31,151 bases of DNA from Clostridiaceae bacterium (lineage in GTDB: Bacteria; Bacillota; Clostridia; Oscillospirales; Acutalibacteraceae), in assembly GCA_016292575.1 (NCBI GenBank), contig JAEDIH010000006.1, positions 1-31,151 of the forward strand, in the 5' to 3' direction. The notes below the pieces were generated by a model, which did no database searches, was not told the DNA's origin, and was given only the letters and a program-made list of their open reading frames with translations. Below, piece after piece: positions 31,102 to 31,151 of this stretch. The position numbers and the translations under genes were made by a program. The first letter of the stretch is position 1. Each line of letters begins with the position of its first letter.

Positions 31102-31151
31102 GTGTGCTCGGCATGCGTAACCACTTGGCGGTGAAAGTCCGCTACAGACTT
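31102..31151 (+). mobile_element. Group II intron, 5' end only (truncated by window edge)
   Basis: The last 50 bases match the conserved 5' end of bacterial group II introns: they begin GTGTGCTCGGCATGCG and contain GGCGGTGAAAGTCCGC, the domain I hallmark. The plus-strand boundary is placed before GTGTG at 31102. The maturase/reverse transcriptase gene and domains V-VI would lie to the right, outside the window. It sits just after a transcription terminator hairpin, a preferred site of group IIC introns; the exact class cannot be assigned from 50 bases. Confidence 0.75.

Overview
The window looks like chromosome from an anaerobic, fermentative Firmicute of the class Clostridia, probably an Oscillospiraceae/Ruminococcaceae-type gut bacterium. 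The evidence is strong AGGAGG ribosome binding sites, consensus TTGACA-N17-TATAAT promoters, an NAD(P)-linked electron-bifurcating [FeFe]-hydrogenase operon (HndA/B/C type), the MEP isoprenoid gene ispE, Hsp33, MgtE and GPH-family symport. No rRNA, tRNA, CRISPR array or prophage is visible. The genus is inference.

Layout. 1-2338 (minus): hydrogenase accessory operon hndA, a stand-alone HATPase, hndB and hndC (hndC runs off the left edge; the catalytic subunit should lie beyond it). 2502-7987 (plus): a promoter, a structured leader with a 28-codon upstream ORF, the Mg2+ channel mgtE, and two overlapping ABC exporter half-transporters that form a heterodimer. 8005-8043: strong terminator. 8099-12438 (minus): a TrpR/YerC-like regulator, a SAM methyltransferase, hslO, a GT2 glycosyltransferase and an acyltransferase-3 protein, probably one transcript. 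12594-13937 (plus): promoter, membrane-anchored alpha/beta hydrolase, a 172-bp MITE-like insertion, terminator. 13945-19590 (minus): malQ followed by a sugar ABC importer (lipoprotein, two permeases, MsmX-type ATPase). 19738-23079 (minus): RluA pseudouridine synthase, PepD dipeptidase, ispE. 23206-24850 (plus): consensus promoter, GPH symporter, terminator. 24898-25572 (minus): propeller-like protein of unknown role. 25752-26853 (plus): secreted esterase. 26904-31098 (plus): attenuator-like leader, glpK, an Ldh2-family dehydrogenase, malic enzyme, terminator. 31102-31151: the 5' end of a group II intron cut by the window edge.

How the genes fit together. The sugar importer plus MalQ would feed maltodextrin carbon into glycolysis. 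GlpK, the malate/lactate dehydrogenase and malic enzyme sit around the glycerol-3-phosphate, malate and pyruvate nodes. The bifurcating hydrogenase would reoxidise NADH and reduced ferredoxin as H2. The rest is housekeeping and envelope functions.

The most interesting structure is the mgtE leader. It has a well-initiated 28-codon ORF whose acidic/proline-containing N-terminus resembles in composition the MgtL leader peptide of enterobacterial mgtA. The ORF ends three bases before the mgtE ATG in the same frame and overlaps two mutually exclusive GC-rich helices. The glpK attenuator-like leader, the MITE-like element and the group II intron next to a terminator are the other points worth checking.
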